Assembly (NCBI GenBank): GCA_002729525.1
Contig: PBYI01000064.1
Coordinates: 1 to 64,000, forward strand
Origin: Nocardioides sp.
GTDB lineage: Bacteria; Actinomycetota; Actinomycetes; Propionibacteriales; Nocardioidaceae
Direction of reading: 5' to 3'
Length of the DNA: 64,000 nucleotides
A program made the translations under genes and the position numbers. Positions 17,771 to 25,559 of the stretch are shown here, piece by piece; within the stretch, counting starts at the first letter, position 1; each line of letters starts with the position of its first letter. The notes beneath the pieces are model-generated. The model made no database searches and had not been told where the DNA came from. It was given only the letters and a program-made list of their open reading frames with translations.

Positions 17771-18534
17771 CCGGCGAGGCAGTGACCTACGAGAGCGCCG
17801 ACCGGGTCGCGACCATCACGATCTGTCGCCCGGAGTCCCACAACGCGCTCGCGGCCGATGTTCGCGACGGGCTGCGTGATGCCTTCCGACGGTTCCAGGC
17901 CGACGACTCCGTGGGTGCGGGGGTGCTGACCGGCGCCGGCGGCAAGGCGTTCTGCGCGGGCGGCGATCTCAAGGAGATGACCGCCAAGGCATCAGGTCAG
18001 CTCGGGCGCGACTTCGTCGTGATGCCCGGCCGCAACGAGCGGGTCGACAAGCCCTGGATCGCGGCCGTCGCCGGGCACGCCGTGGGCGGCGGAGTCCTCT
18101 ACACGATGCTGGCCGACATGGCGGTCGCTGCCAGCAACGCCCGCTTCAAGATGCCCGAGGCCATGATCAGCCGTGGGGCCCCCTGGTCGGTGGCGATGGC
18201 GCAGCAGTTGCCCCGCAAGGTCTGGTTCGAGATGGCGGTGCTGGGACGGACGATGTCCGCACAGCGGGCGCACGAGGTGGGCCTGGTCAACGAGGTGGTC
18301 GAGCCGGACGCGCTGGCGGACCGGGCGCACGAGATCGCGGCCCGGATCGCAGCATCGGCGCCGCTGACCGTGGCGGCGACGCGGGCCTCGATCCGGGCAG
18401 CGGCAGAGATGGGCCTCACCGCGGCCTGGGACGTCGCCGACCAGTACTTCGACCGCGTCTACACCAGCGCAGACGCCGTCGAGGGTCCGAAGGCGTGGGT
18501 CGAGAAGCGCGACCCCGTGTGGAAGGGAATCTGA
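17767..18534 (+). CDS. enoyl-CoA hydratase/isomerase family protein
   Basis: 255 residues with the crotonase fold: RVATITICRPESHNALAADV at the N-terminus, the first oxyanion-hole segment KAFCAGGDLKEM, and the second AAVAGHAVGGGVLYTMLADM. The normal catalytic Glu pair (in GxxGE and PE) is only partly kept: PEAMISRGAPW follows the second oxyanion segment, so at least one acid is present. Members hydrate 2-enoyl-CoAs, isomerise double bonds or hydrolyse ring ketones. The C-terminal EKRDPVWKG is typical. It overlaps both neighbouring genes in the beta-oxidation operon. Confidence 0.88.
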   Translation: MTGEAVTYESADRVATITICRPESHNALAADVRDGLRDAFRRFQADDSVGAGVLTGAGGKAFCAGGDLKEMTAKASGQLGRDFVVMPGRNERVDKPWIAAVAGHAVGGGVLYTMLADMAVAASNARFKMPEAMISRGAPWSVAMAQQLPRKVWFEMAVLGRTMSAQRAHEVGLVNEVVEPDALADRAHEIAARIAASAPLTVAATRASIRAAAEMGLTAAWDVADQYFDRVYTSADAVEGPKAWVEKRDPVWKGI

Positions 18535-18989
18535 TGCAGCTAGCGGTTGACCAGTTCTGGAACGACCTCGAGATCGGCCACTCGACAGGACTCTCACGAG
18601 GTCGGACGGTCACCGAGACCGACGTCGTGCAGTTCATGATGCTCACCGGGAACTGGGTGGAGATCCACTCCAACGTCGAGTTCGCCAAGGGCACGCCCTT
18701 CGGCCAGCGCCTGGTCCAGGGAAGCCTGGTGCTCGCCATGAGCCAGGGCCTCTTCACCACGGGGCGGGCCGTCGCCGCGTTCTACGGGATGGACCGGCTC
18801 CGCTTCCGCAAGCCCGTCTTCATCGGCGACACCGTGAAGGTCGAGTGCGTGCTGGAGGAGCTGGCCGACAAGAACGACACGTTCGGGTTGGCGACGTGGG
18901 AGATGCGCGTGTCGAACCAGGACGGCGACCTGGTCCAGTCGTCGCAGTACACGTTCCTGACCTACAAGGCGAAGCCCGCGGACTGGTGA
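18534..18989 (+). CDS. MaoC-like (R)-specific hydratase, single hot-dog domain
   Basis: 151 residues starting one base into the previous stop (TGATG). The hot-dog fold is shown by TVTETDVVQFMMLTGNWVEIH, the place where MaoC enzymes carry the catalytic Asp-His pair (normally D...H in the hydratase motif; here N for Asp and H in EIH), then FGQRLVQGSLVLAMSQGL and FRKPVFIGDTVKVECVLEEL. The Asp-to-Asn change makes full hydratase activity uncertain. It could be a ChsH1-like subunit that relies on a partner. It is the last gene of the operon and is followed by a strong hairpin. Confidence 0.83.
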   Translation: MQLAVDQFWNDLEIGHSTGLSRGRTVTETDVVQFMMLTGNWVEIHSNVEFAKGTPFGQRLVQGSLVLAMSQGLFTTGRAVAAFYGMDRLRFRKPVFIGDTVKVECVLEELADKNDTFGLATWEMRVSNQDGDLVQSSQYTFLTYKAKPADW

Positions 18990-18994
18990 CGTGC

Positions 18995-19025
18995 AGCCGC
19001 GGCCGGCGTGCTGCCGGCCGCGGCT
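18995..19025. terminator. GC-rich hairpin between convergent operons
   Basis: A perfect 13-bp stem (AGCCGCGGCCGGC and its complement) with a 5-base loop lies between the MaoC stop and the convergent SDR stop. No U-tract follows, as is common for actinobacterial terminators. It probably ends both transcripts. Confidence 0.7.
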
Positions 19026-19029
19026 CGGG

Positions 19030-19857
19030 TCACCTCGTCGCTGCAGCGACCACGGGGTCGAGCGTGAGGTCGAACTGGCCCATCAGGTTGCGAGGCTCGC
19101 CGCCGATGAGGAGGCGGCCGCCGTCCACGTCGAGCATCCCGCCGGTCATCCAGCGGGCCTCGTCGGAGAGCAGGAACGCGACCGCGCCCGCGATGTCCTC
19201 GGGCCTCCCGAGTCGCTGCAGAGGAAGGATCTCCGCCTCCTCGCGTCCGCGGTCGCCCTCCCACAGCACCCCGGCCATCGAGGTCTGCACCAGGCCCGGT
19301 GACAAACCGTTGACCCGGATGCCCTGCGGCCCGAGCTCGCGGGCCAGCCCGCGTGTGAGCACGTCGAGCGCAGCCTTGCTGGCGGTGTAGCCGGCCACCG
19401 CCGGCTGGACCTGGCGGGCTCCGATCGTGCTGATGTTCACGACGGCCGCGCCCGGGTGGTCACCGAGCCCCGCGCCGACCGCCGCCTGCACGAGCGCGAG
19501 CGGCGCCCAGGCGTTGACGGTGACCGTGGCCAGGAACGCGTCGCGGGTGATGTCGAGCAAGGAGCCGTAGGACGCGTTCGCCCCCGCGTTGTTCACCACG
19601 AAGTCGATCCGGCCGAACCGCTCCACCGCGGCGGCGACGATCGCCCTCGCGCTGTCCTCGTCCCGGACGTTCGCCACGCATCCGGTCGCGTGCTCCCCGC
19701 CGAGTGCGGCCACGGTCTCGTCGACCTCGGCAGGCTTGCGCGCGACCACGACGACCCGGCACCCGCGCTCGACCAGCGCCTCGGCGGTTGCGCGTCCGAT
19801 GCCCTTCGTGGCGCCGGTGACGATCGCGACCCGGTCCACCCAATGTCTGGTAATCAT
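19030..19857 (-). CDS. short-chain dehydrogenase/reductase (SDR)
   Basis: 275 residues. Classical SDR features: VAIVTGATKGIGRATAEAL (TGxxxGIG cofactor motif), the NNAG segment VVNNAGANASYG, the catalytic Ser in NISTIGA, and YTASK with the Tyr-Lys pair. The C-terminal GGMLDVDGG is typical. An Arg after the second strand (VVVARKPAEV) suggests NADPH as cofactor. ATG 19857 follows a TATATT box by 7 bases without a ribosome site, so a leaderless message is likely; the shared operator covers this start codon. It probably interconverts a hydroxyl and a ketone on a pathway intermediate. Confidence 0.9.
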   Translation of the reverse strand: MITRHWVDRVAIVTGATKGIGRATAEALVERGCRVVVVARKPAEVDETVAALGGEHATGCVANVRDEDSARAIVAAAVERFGRIDFVVNNAGANASYGSLLDITRDAFLATVTVNAWAPLALVQAAVGAGLGDHPGAAVVNISTIGARQVQPAVAGYTASKAALDVLTRGLARELGPQGIRVNGLSPGLVQTSMAGVLWEGDRGREEAEILPLQRLGRPEDIAGAVAFLLSDEARWMTGGMLDVDGGRLLIGGEPRNLMGQFDLTLDPVVAAATR

Positions 19858-19861
19858 ATGC
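19851..19861 (-). promoter_or_regulatory. shared operator motif, copy 4
   Basis: GCATATGATTA on the minus strand, overlapping the ATG of the SDR gene. Binding here would block the start of a leaderless transcript, which points to a repressor. Confidence 0.6.
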
Positions 19862-19896
19862 AGCAATATACGTCGGGTTTCCCGCGCCTGGAAGGG

Positions 19897-20646
19897 TCAG
19901 CGCCAGTCGACGGTCTCGTCGAGCAGGCCCGGGCAGCGTTCGTGCACGTCGGCGCTCATCGACGCCATGTGGGCACGCATCGCCGCCTCCGCAGCGTCTG
20001 CTCGGCCGGCGAGGACGGCCTCGATGACCGCGCGATGCTCGCGGGCGACCTGCTCGCGGCGCTTCTGGGGGAACGATGCCCCGGGGACCCGGTCGGCGTA
20101 CACGTGCGTGATGGCCGACGTGACGAGGTTCAGGACAGGGTTCGTGGTGCACCGAGCGACGATGCTGTGCAGCTCCGTCGCGAGCGCGACGTACGTCGCG
20201 TCGTCGTCGCCGTCGCGTGGCATCACCGCCGCCAGCTGCTGCAGCGGCTCGGCCGGCCGTGTCTCGGCGAGGTTGCGGATCATCATCGGCTCGAGTGCCG
20301 ATCGTGCCTGCAGGATGTCGGCGTAGGTGGCGCCGGCGAGCTGGAAGAAGAACGTGGCGGTGCTGCCGAACTGGGCGTGTCCGACTGCCCCGACGATGGG
20401 CCCGCCGCCCGGGCCGGGCTTCATGGCGACCAGACCCTGGGCCTCGAGGAGCCGCAGGGCCTCGCGCACCGAGGCGCGCCCGACTCGGTAGGCGTCGACC
20501 ATCTCGGCCTCGGACGGGAGGACGGACCCGGGCTCGAGGTGTCCGTCGATGATCGAGGCGACGATCTCTCGCGCGACGCTCTGACTGACCTTCTCGACGC
20601 GGCCGGTGCGAGGGCCTCGTTCCGACGTCTCCCTCCAGGTGTCCAC
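19897..20646 (-). CDS. GntR-family regulator, FadR/FCD type (paralogue 1)
   Basis: 249 residues from GTG 20646. The N-terminal winged helix includes ARE IVASIIDGHLEPGSVLPSEAE followed by VGRASVREALRLLEAQGLV, the FadR-type DNA-reading helix. Residues about 95-235 are a helical FCD effector domain with the metal-site-like histidines LHSIVARC and AAMRAHMASM. Such regulators repress catabolic genes and release DNA when an acid or acyl-CoA binds. A shared operator copy lies in its own divergent promoter with the kinase gene, so it is the best candidate for controlling the regulon, including itself. It is a clear paralogue of the protein at 25560. Confidence 0.9.
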   Translation of the reverse strand: MDTWRETSERGPRTGRVEKVSQSVAREIVASIIDGHLEPGSVLPSEAEMVDAYRVGRASVREALRLLEAQGLVAMKPGPGGGPIVGAVGHAQFGSTATFFFQLAGATYADILQARSALEPMMIRNLAETRPAEPLQQLAAVMPRDGDDDATYVALATELHSIVARCTTNPVLNLVTSAITHVYADRVPGASFPQKRREQVAREHRAVIEAVLAGRADAAEAAMRAHMASMSADVHERCPGLLDETVDWR

Positions 20647-20683
20647 CGGGCCTGCCTCTCCGGTCGCGGCGCTGCGACTCTCT

Positions 20684-20694
20684 GCGTATGATTA
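20684..20694 (+). promoter_or_regulatory. shared operator motif, copy 5
   Basis: GCGTATGATTA, an exact match to the consensus, in the gap between the GntR regulator and the divergent APH-like kinase. This is the position expected for autoregulation. Confidence 0.62.
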
Positions 20695-20757
20695 TCCTGA
20701 AAAGAGTCGAGCGCAAGGAGTCCCCGTGCACGCTGTCCGACTGTCCGGGAGGTGGCG

Positions 20758-21720
20758 ATGAGCGCCGCCGACGTCATCGGTCCCGACCTCGAGGCGCGGG
20801 TGTCGCGCGTGCTGGGCCGACCCGTGCGAGACCTCGCCCCGATGCCGGGGGGCCACTCCGGGATCACGCTGGTGGGTGAGACCGAGGCGTCGCGCAAGGT
20901 CGTCGTCAAGGTCGCCGCGCCCGGACGGCCGGCGGTCGGGCGGCACGACGTGATGCGACAGGTGCGGGCGATGAGCGCCGCAGCGCCGTACGTCCCCGTG
21001 CCGGACGTCCTCGCGGTCGAGGAGGGCGAGCAGCCGCTCGCGGTCCTGTCCTTCGAGCGGGGTGTCGCGACCGAGCCGGCGATCGACGAGACCGGGGCTG
21101 AGCTGCCCGGTGACCTCGTGTCGGCACGGTTCGAGGCCGCGGCGTCCCTGCTCGCCGCGCTGCACCGGGTCCCGGTGGAGGAGGTCGGCGACGCGCCGAC
21201 CGTGACTCCCGCGGACGAGCTGGCGCAGTTCGCGCGCATCGGTCGTGCGGGCGAGCCCGACTTCGTCGAAGCAGCCGAGCAGGCTGCCGACGTCCTCGGT
21301 CGCGACGTCCCGGGGCCGTGGCGCACCGGCCTGGTGCACGGTGACTACCGGCTCGGCAACATCCTCTTCGACGGGACGTCGGCGGTCGCGATCGTCGACT
21401 GGGAGATCTGGAACGTCGGCGACCCCCGCGTGGACCTCGGCTGGATGGCGACCTTCGCCTCGACCGAGCCGTTCCCAGGGATCGCGCGCACCGACGTCGA
21501 GCTCCCGGGACCCGAGGCCGTGGTCCGGTCGTACGCCGCCGCCGTGGGTGCGGCGGTCCCTGACGCTGACTGGTTCCTCCGGCTGGGCGCCTTCCGGATG
21601 GGCGCGATGATGTCGCACAACCTCAAGCGCCACCGCACCGGACGGCACGTCGACCCGTACCAGGAGAAGCTCCCGCCGACGATCGAGCGACTGCTCGCGC
21701 TCGCCTCGGGCCAGCGGTAG
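20758..21720 (+). CDS. APH-family small-molecule kinase, ACAD10/11-kinase (LvaA)-like
   Basis: 320 residues from ATG 20758, placed after a strong GGGAGG site. The protein-kinase-like fold of aminoglycoside phosphotransferases is clear: catalytic loop LVHGDYRLGNILFDG (HGD, with Asn for magnesium) and the metal-binding Asp in AIVDWEIWNVGDP. Related proteins include the kinase domain of ACAD10/11 and LvaA of levulinate catabolism, which phosphorylate 4-hydroxyacyl-CoAs. An ACAD10/11-like dehydrogenase is encoded at 10031 under the same operator motif, so this function fits better than antibiotic resistance. It converges with the CitE-like gene. Confidence 0.85.
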   Translation: MSAADVIGPDLEARVSRVLGRPVRDLAPMPGGHSGITLVGETEASRKVVVKVAAPGRPAVGRHDVMRQVRAMSAAAPYVPVPDVLAVEEGEQPLAVLSFERGVATEPAIDETGAELPGDLVSARFEAAASLLAALHRVPVEEVGDAPTVTPADELAQFARIGRAGEPDFVEAAEQAADVLGRDVPGPWRTGLVHGDYRLGNILFDGTSAVAIVDWEIWNVGDPRVDLGWMATFASTEPFPGIARTDVELPGPEAVVRSYAAAVGAAVPDADWFLRLGAFRMGAMMSHNLKRHRTGRHVDPYQEKLPPTIERLLALASGQR

Positions 21721-21783
21721 TCGGTCCGTGGCGAGGGGCGTCGCGGCGCGCCGTCGGTCGCGCTGCGACGTCCGTTCGGTCGT

Positions 21784-22695
21784 TCAGGCGGAGCGAGTGG
21801 CCCGGGCGCGCGCGATGAGCGCCTTCGCCTTCTCGTAGTCGTGCACGAGGATCGGCTTGCCGTCCTCGGTGAGTGCGGCGGGGCGGCCCTCCGCCACGAC
21901 TGCCTCGTAGGTGTCGACCAGCTCGAGTGCGACGTCGACCTCGGCGGGCGACGGTGTGAACACCTCGTTGAGGATCGGCACGTGCGGCGGGTAGAAGCAC
22001 GCCATGGCGGTGAACCCTCGCCGACGGCTCTCCTCCGCCCGACGGCGTACGTCGTCCAGGTCGCGGTAGTCGGGGGCGTAGACGATGTCGGTGACGCCGA
22101 CCAGAGCCGCATGGGCAGCCGTGACAGCCTGCGCCTTGAGGGGGGCGAACACGCGGTTCAGCTCGCCGTCGGGGTCGAAGAGCGGCAGCTCCATCTCGAC
22201 CGAGAGGTCGCCGGGGCCGAACATCAGCGACACGACCTGGGGGTGCGCGGCGATCCGCGCGAGGTCCACCAGCGACCCCGGGGTCTCCACGATCGCGTAC
22301 ACGTCCGGACGTGCTCCGTGGGCGGCGAGCAGCTCGACCAGCTCCTCCAGCTCCTCGAGGCTTGAGAGCTTGGGGTAGGCGAGCAGCTCCACGCCGGCCT
22401 CGGCGAAGGCGACCACGTCGTCGCGACCCCAGGGGGTCGTCAGGTGGTTCGGTCGCGCGAGGGTGCGCCGTCCCTGGAAGTAGGAGGGGTCGCGGAGGTG
22501 GCCGAGAGCGACCTGCCGGGCCTCCTCCTTGCGGGCGGGCGGTACGGAGTCCTCGAGGTCGAGGAAGAAGACGTCGGCGTCGATCTCGGGGATCTTGGCC
22601 CACTTGCGCTCGTCGAGGATCGGAGCCTCGAAGACCGTCCGTACAGCCCGGTGGGCCGACTTCCCGGGGCGTACCTCGTGCAGGTGGTGCGGCAC
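21784..22695 (-). CDS. HpcH/HpaI aldolase / CitE-like acyl-CoA lyase or thioesterase
   Basis: 303 residues from GTG 22695, directly abutting the CoA-transferase stop. The TIM-barrel features of the CitE family are present: DVFFLDLEDSVPPARKEEAR with the acidic metal ligands, the Arg-bearing LARPNHLTTP, YAIVETPGSLVDLARIAAHP with the second metal Glu, and LMFGPGDLSVEM with the Asp. Family members cleave citramalyl-, malyl- or 3-hydroxy-3-methylacyl-CoAs, or hydrolyse malyl-CoA. Next to a CoA-transferase it probably acts on a tertiary 3-hydroxyacyl-CoA after carboxylation or hydration. Confidence 0.88.
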   Translation of the reverse strand: MPHHLHEVRPGKSAHRAVRTVFEAPILDERKWAKIPEIDADVFFLDLEDSVPPARKEEARQVALGHLRDPSYFQGRRTLARPNHLTTPWGRDDVVAFAEAGVELLAYPKLSSLEELEELVELLAAHGARPDVYAIVETPGSLVDLARIAAHPQVVSLMFGPGDLSVEMELPLFDPDGELNRVFAPLKAQAVTAAHAALVGVTDIVYAPDYRDLDDVRRRAEESRRRGFTAMACFYPPHVPILNEVFTPSPAEVDVALELVDTYEAVVAEGRPAALTEDGKPILVHDYEKAKALIARARATRSA

Positions 22696-23889
22696 TCAGA
22701 TCACCCCGTCCTCGGTGAGCCCGGCCAGTCGGTCGGCGGAGAAGGACAGCCACTCGCGGTAGACGAGGTCGTTGTCCTCGCCGAGCGCCGGGCCCGAACG
22801 CCATACCTGTCCAGGGCGCTGATGGAGCATCGGCACGACGCCCTGCATCCGCACGCTGCCCAGGTCGTCGTCGGGCACCGACACGATGTCGCCGCGCTCG
22901 GCGTACGTCGCGTCCTCCAAGATGTCAGCGGCGCTGTAGATGCGCGACGCCACCACCTCGAGGCGCTTCATCGTCTCCAGGCACTCCGTGGCGGTGCGCT
23001 CCCCGACCCACCTCGTCAGCAGCTGGTCCAGCCGGTCCTTCCGCGCGGACTGCTGCTCGACCGTGCGGTACTCGTCGGCCGGCTCGCCGAGGAGCTCGGC
23101 GATGTTCGAGACCGACCGCGGCGTCGCGGACGTGACCGTGATCCAGACGTCGTCCTTGCTCAGGTAGGTGTTGACGACCGCACCCGGCGCGACGGCGAGC
23201 TGGTTGCCCGCACGGTTGGGCGCCTCGCCGAACTGGTCGGTGAAGATGATCTGCCACTCGATGAGGCGGAACAGCGTCTCGAACAGAGCCAGGTCGATCC
23301 ACTCGCCCTCGAAGTCGTCGTCGTGGCGCCGGACCAGGGCTGCGGAGATCGCGAAGGCACCCATGAGTGCGGTCGCGGTGTCGGCATGGGAGAAGCCGGT
23401 GTGCACGGGTGGCCCGTCCGGGAACCCGGTGATGTGCACGACGCCGCTGCGCGCCTCGCCGACCTTGCCGAACCCGGGCGCGTTGTAGTCCGTGCTGGTC
23501 GTGCCGTTGCCGGTGATCTGCAGCATCACGGCGCGGGGGTTGACCCGGTGGACCGCCTCCCAGTCCAGACCCCACTTCTTGAGCGTGTCGACCCGGAAGT
23601 TGGTGATCACTACGTCCGCCCAGCGGACCAGGTCGTGCGCCACCGCCTGCCCCTCGGAGCTGCGGAGGTCGAGCGTCACGGACCGCTTGTTCCGGCCCGA
23701 CACCTTCCACCACAGGTGGACGCCGTCCTTGGTCGGCCCCTGCCGTCGACCGGGGTCCCCGTGGGTCGGGTCCTCGACGTGGACGACCTCGGCGCCGAGG
23801 TCGGCCATCAGGGTGCCGGCTAGCGGTCCTGCGATCACATGGGCGAACTCGACGATCTTGATGCCGTCGAGAGCCGGGCGTGCACTCAT
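22696..23889 (-). CDS. class III CoA-transferase family protein with Gly at the usual catalytic Asp position
   Basis: 397 residues, start ATG 23889 with GAGGGG upstream. Family motifs: KIVEFAHVIAGPLAGTLMAD, LGAEVVHVEDPTHGDPGR, and SGRNKRSVTLDLRS. In the stretch where related enzymes read PxxD(x)xxQAxSG, this protein reads NAPGFGKVGEARSGVVHITG, so Gly stands where the catalytic Asp is expected. The enzyme may use a different residue, or be a structural partner of another CaiB protein. It is co-transcribed with the CitE-like lyase under a shared operator copy and diverges from the aldehyde dehydrogenase. Confidence 0.88.
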   Translation of the reverse strand: MSARPALDGIKIVEFAHVIAGPLAGTLMADLGAEVVHVEDPTHGDPGRRQGPTKDGVHLWWKVSGRNKRSVTLDLRSSEGQAVAHDLVRWADVVITNFRVDTLKKWGLDWEAVHRVNPRAVMLQITGNGTTSTDYNAPGFGKVGEARSGVVHITGFPDGPPVHTGFSHADTATALMGAFAISAALVRRHDDDFEGEWIDLALFETLFRLIEWQIIFTDQFGEAPNRAGNQLAVAPGAVVNTYLSKDDVWITVTSATPRSVSNIAELLGEPADEYRTVEQQSARKDRLDQLLTRWVGERTATECLETMKRLEVVASRIYSAADILEDATYAERGDIVSVPDDDLGSVRMQGVVPMLHQRPGQVWRSGPALGEDNDLVYREWLSFSADRLAGLTEDGVI

Positions 23890-23934
23890 GGTCTTCCCCT
23901 CGTGCCGAAATGGTGGACCGACCCTAGAATCTAT

Positions 23935-23945
23935 GCATATGGTAG
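23935..23945 (+). promoter_or_regulatory. shared operator motif, copy 6
   Basis: GCATATGGTAG between the divergent CoA-transferase and aldehyde dehydrogenase genes. It keeps GC-x-AT and differs from the consensus at three other places, so it is a moderate match. Confidence 0.5.
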
Positions 23946-23992
23946 TCAAGAAAGCCACGTGATTGGCTGGACGTGCAGAGAGAGGACCTTCC

Positions 23993-25492
23993 ATGACCGC
24001 CGATACCGCCACCCCGACCGAGACCGGGAACCAATCCGGTCGCTGGGACGCCCTGCCGCTCCTCGTCGACGGCGCGGAGGTCACCGGCCGTGGAGCAGTC
24101 CTCGAGGTCATCGACCCGGCGACGGAGGAGGTCGTGACGGAGGTCCGCGCGGCCGATGCGGCGCAGGTGGACGAGGCGGTGGCAGCGGCTCGTCGAGCCT
24201 TCGTGTCACCCGCCTGGGCTGAGATCGGTGGTGAGGGGCGGCGAGAGCTGATCCATCGCCTGGCGGACCTCGTCGAGCAGCACGTCGACGAGCTGGCCGA
24301 CGCCGTGACCACGGAGGCCGGCACCCCGGTCTCCATCTCGGCGCCGCTGCAGGTGATGTGGCCGGTCCAGCACCTGCGATGGTACGCCGACCAGGCCGTG
24401 GTCGACCGCGAGGAGGACCTGGGTCCGCACCAGGTGCCGGTGCCCTCCCACAGCGTCGTCGGCTACCGGCCGGTCGGGGTGGTCGCGGCCATCGCGGCGT
24501 ACAACTATCCGATCACCCTGGCGGTCCACAAGCTCGGGCCGGCGCTGCTGACCGGATGCACGGTCGTGCTCATGCCCTCGCCGCGGACGCCGGTCGCCAC
24601 GCTGCTCCTTGCGCGGCTGATCCGTGAGGCCGGTTTCCCGCCCGGGGTGGTCAACGTCGTCGTCGGTGGGGTCGAGGAGGCGCGCCGACTCACCGAGCAC
24701 CCCGACGTGGCCAAGGTGGCGTTCACCGGCTCGGTCGAGGTCGGTCGACATGTGATGTGCCAGGCGGCGAGTCATCTCGCGGGCGTCGTGCTCGAGCTCG
24801 GTGGCAAGTCGCCCGCGATCATGCTGCCGGACGCCGACGTCGCTGCTGTCGCGCCGGCGGTCCACCTGCGCTACTGCCGCAACGGCGGGCAGGCCTGCGC
24901 GGCGCCCACGCGTCTGCTCGTGCCCCGTGCGCAGTGGGACACGTTCGTCGACGTCACGCGGTCGACCATCGACGAGGTCGTCGTCGGTGACCCTCGCGAT
25001 CCGGCGACCGTCGTGGGGCCGATGATCACCGCGGCCCACCGGGACCGCGTGGAGCGGTACGTCGCCGACGCCGTCGCGAGCGGGGCATCGGTCGTCGCAG
25101 GTGGCGGGCGCCCGGACCTGGCTAGGGGCTGGTTCACCAACCCTGCTGTCGTGGCGGACGTCGACAACTCCTGGCCGATCGCCCAGGAGGAGATCTTCGG
25201 CCCGGTCTCGGTCGCGATGCCGTACGACTCCGTTGACGAGGCGGTCGCGATCGCGAACGACAGCATGTTCGGACTGCACGCGTACGTCTTCTCAGCCGAC
25301 CTCGAGGCTGCGCGCGCGTTGGCGCCGCGATTGCGCGTCGGTGCCGTCACGATCAACGGGGGAGGCGGCTTCCGCGCCGACGCGCCCATGGGCGGTTTCG
25401 GCGTGAGCGGCATCGGGCGCGAGATCGGACACTGGGGGATCCACGAGTTCCTCGAGCCCCAGCACGTCCAGTGGGCCACCCCGGCAGGGTGA
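23993..25492 (+). CDS. NAD(P)-dependent aldehyde dehydrogenase
   Basis: 499 residues; ATG 23993 follows GAGAGG. Key features: VGYRPVGVVAAIAAYNYP (cofactor-binding strand with the conserved Asn), FTGSVEVGRHV, the general-base Glu in VVLELGGKSPAI at about residue 269, and the catalytic Cys in NGGQACAAPTR at about residue 302. The C-terminal GGFGVSGIGREIGHWG is the oligomerisation segment. It oxidises an aldehyde, or possibly a semialdehyde-CoA, to the acid. Divergent from the CoA-transferase/CitE-lyase pair, it may remove an aldehyde released by that lyase. The natural substrate is not evident. Confidence 0.92.
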   Translation: MTADTATPTETGNQSGRWDALPLLVDGAEVTGRGAVLEVIDPATEEVVTEVRAADAAQVDEAVAAARRAFVSPAWAEIGGEGRRELIHRLADLVEQHVDELADAVTTEAGTPVSISAPLQVMWPVQHLRWYADQAVVDREEDLGPHQVPVPSHSVVGYRPVGVVAAIAAYNYPITLAVHKLGPALLTGCTVVLMPSPRTPVATLLLARLIREAGFPPGVVNVVVGGVEEARRLTEHPDVAKVAFTGSVEVGRHVMCQAASHLAGVVLELGGKSPAIMLPDADVAAVAPAVHLRYCRNGGQACAAPTRLLVPRAQWDTFVDVTRSTIDEVVVGDPRDPATVVGPMITAAHRDRVERYVADAVASGASVVAGGGRPDLARGWFTNPAVVADVDNSWPIAQEEIFGPVSVAMPYDSVDEAVAIANDSMFGLHAYVFSADLEAARALAPRLRVGAVTINGGGGFRADAPMGGFGVSGIGREIGHWGIHEFLEPQHVQWATPAG

Positions 25493-25516
25493 GTGCGGTG
25501 CCGCCCGAGTCGGCCT

Positions 25517-25549
25517 GGTCGGACCGGTCGGCCAGGTCGGACCGGTCGG
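25517..25549. repeat. two tandem 15-base repeats between convergent genes
   Basis: GGTCGGACCGGTCGG occurs at 25517 and again at 25535 (18-base spacing). The region can also fold (CCTGG with CCAGG around ACCGGT), so it may serve as a weak terminator between the aldehyde dehydrogenase and the convergent GntR gene. Confidence 0.45.
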
Positions 25550-25559
25550 TGATCTGCCG

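Noticed and set aside
20758..21720. Aminoglycoside resistance gene
   Set aside because: The fold is APH-like, but the location in a CoA-based catabolic regulon with an ACAD10/11-like partner makes a metabolic kinase far more likely.
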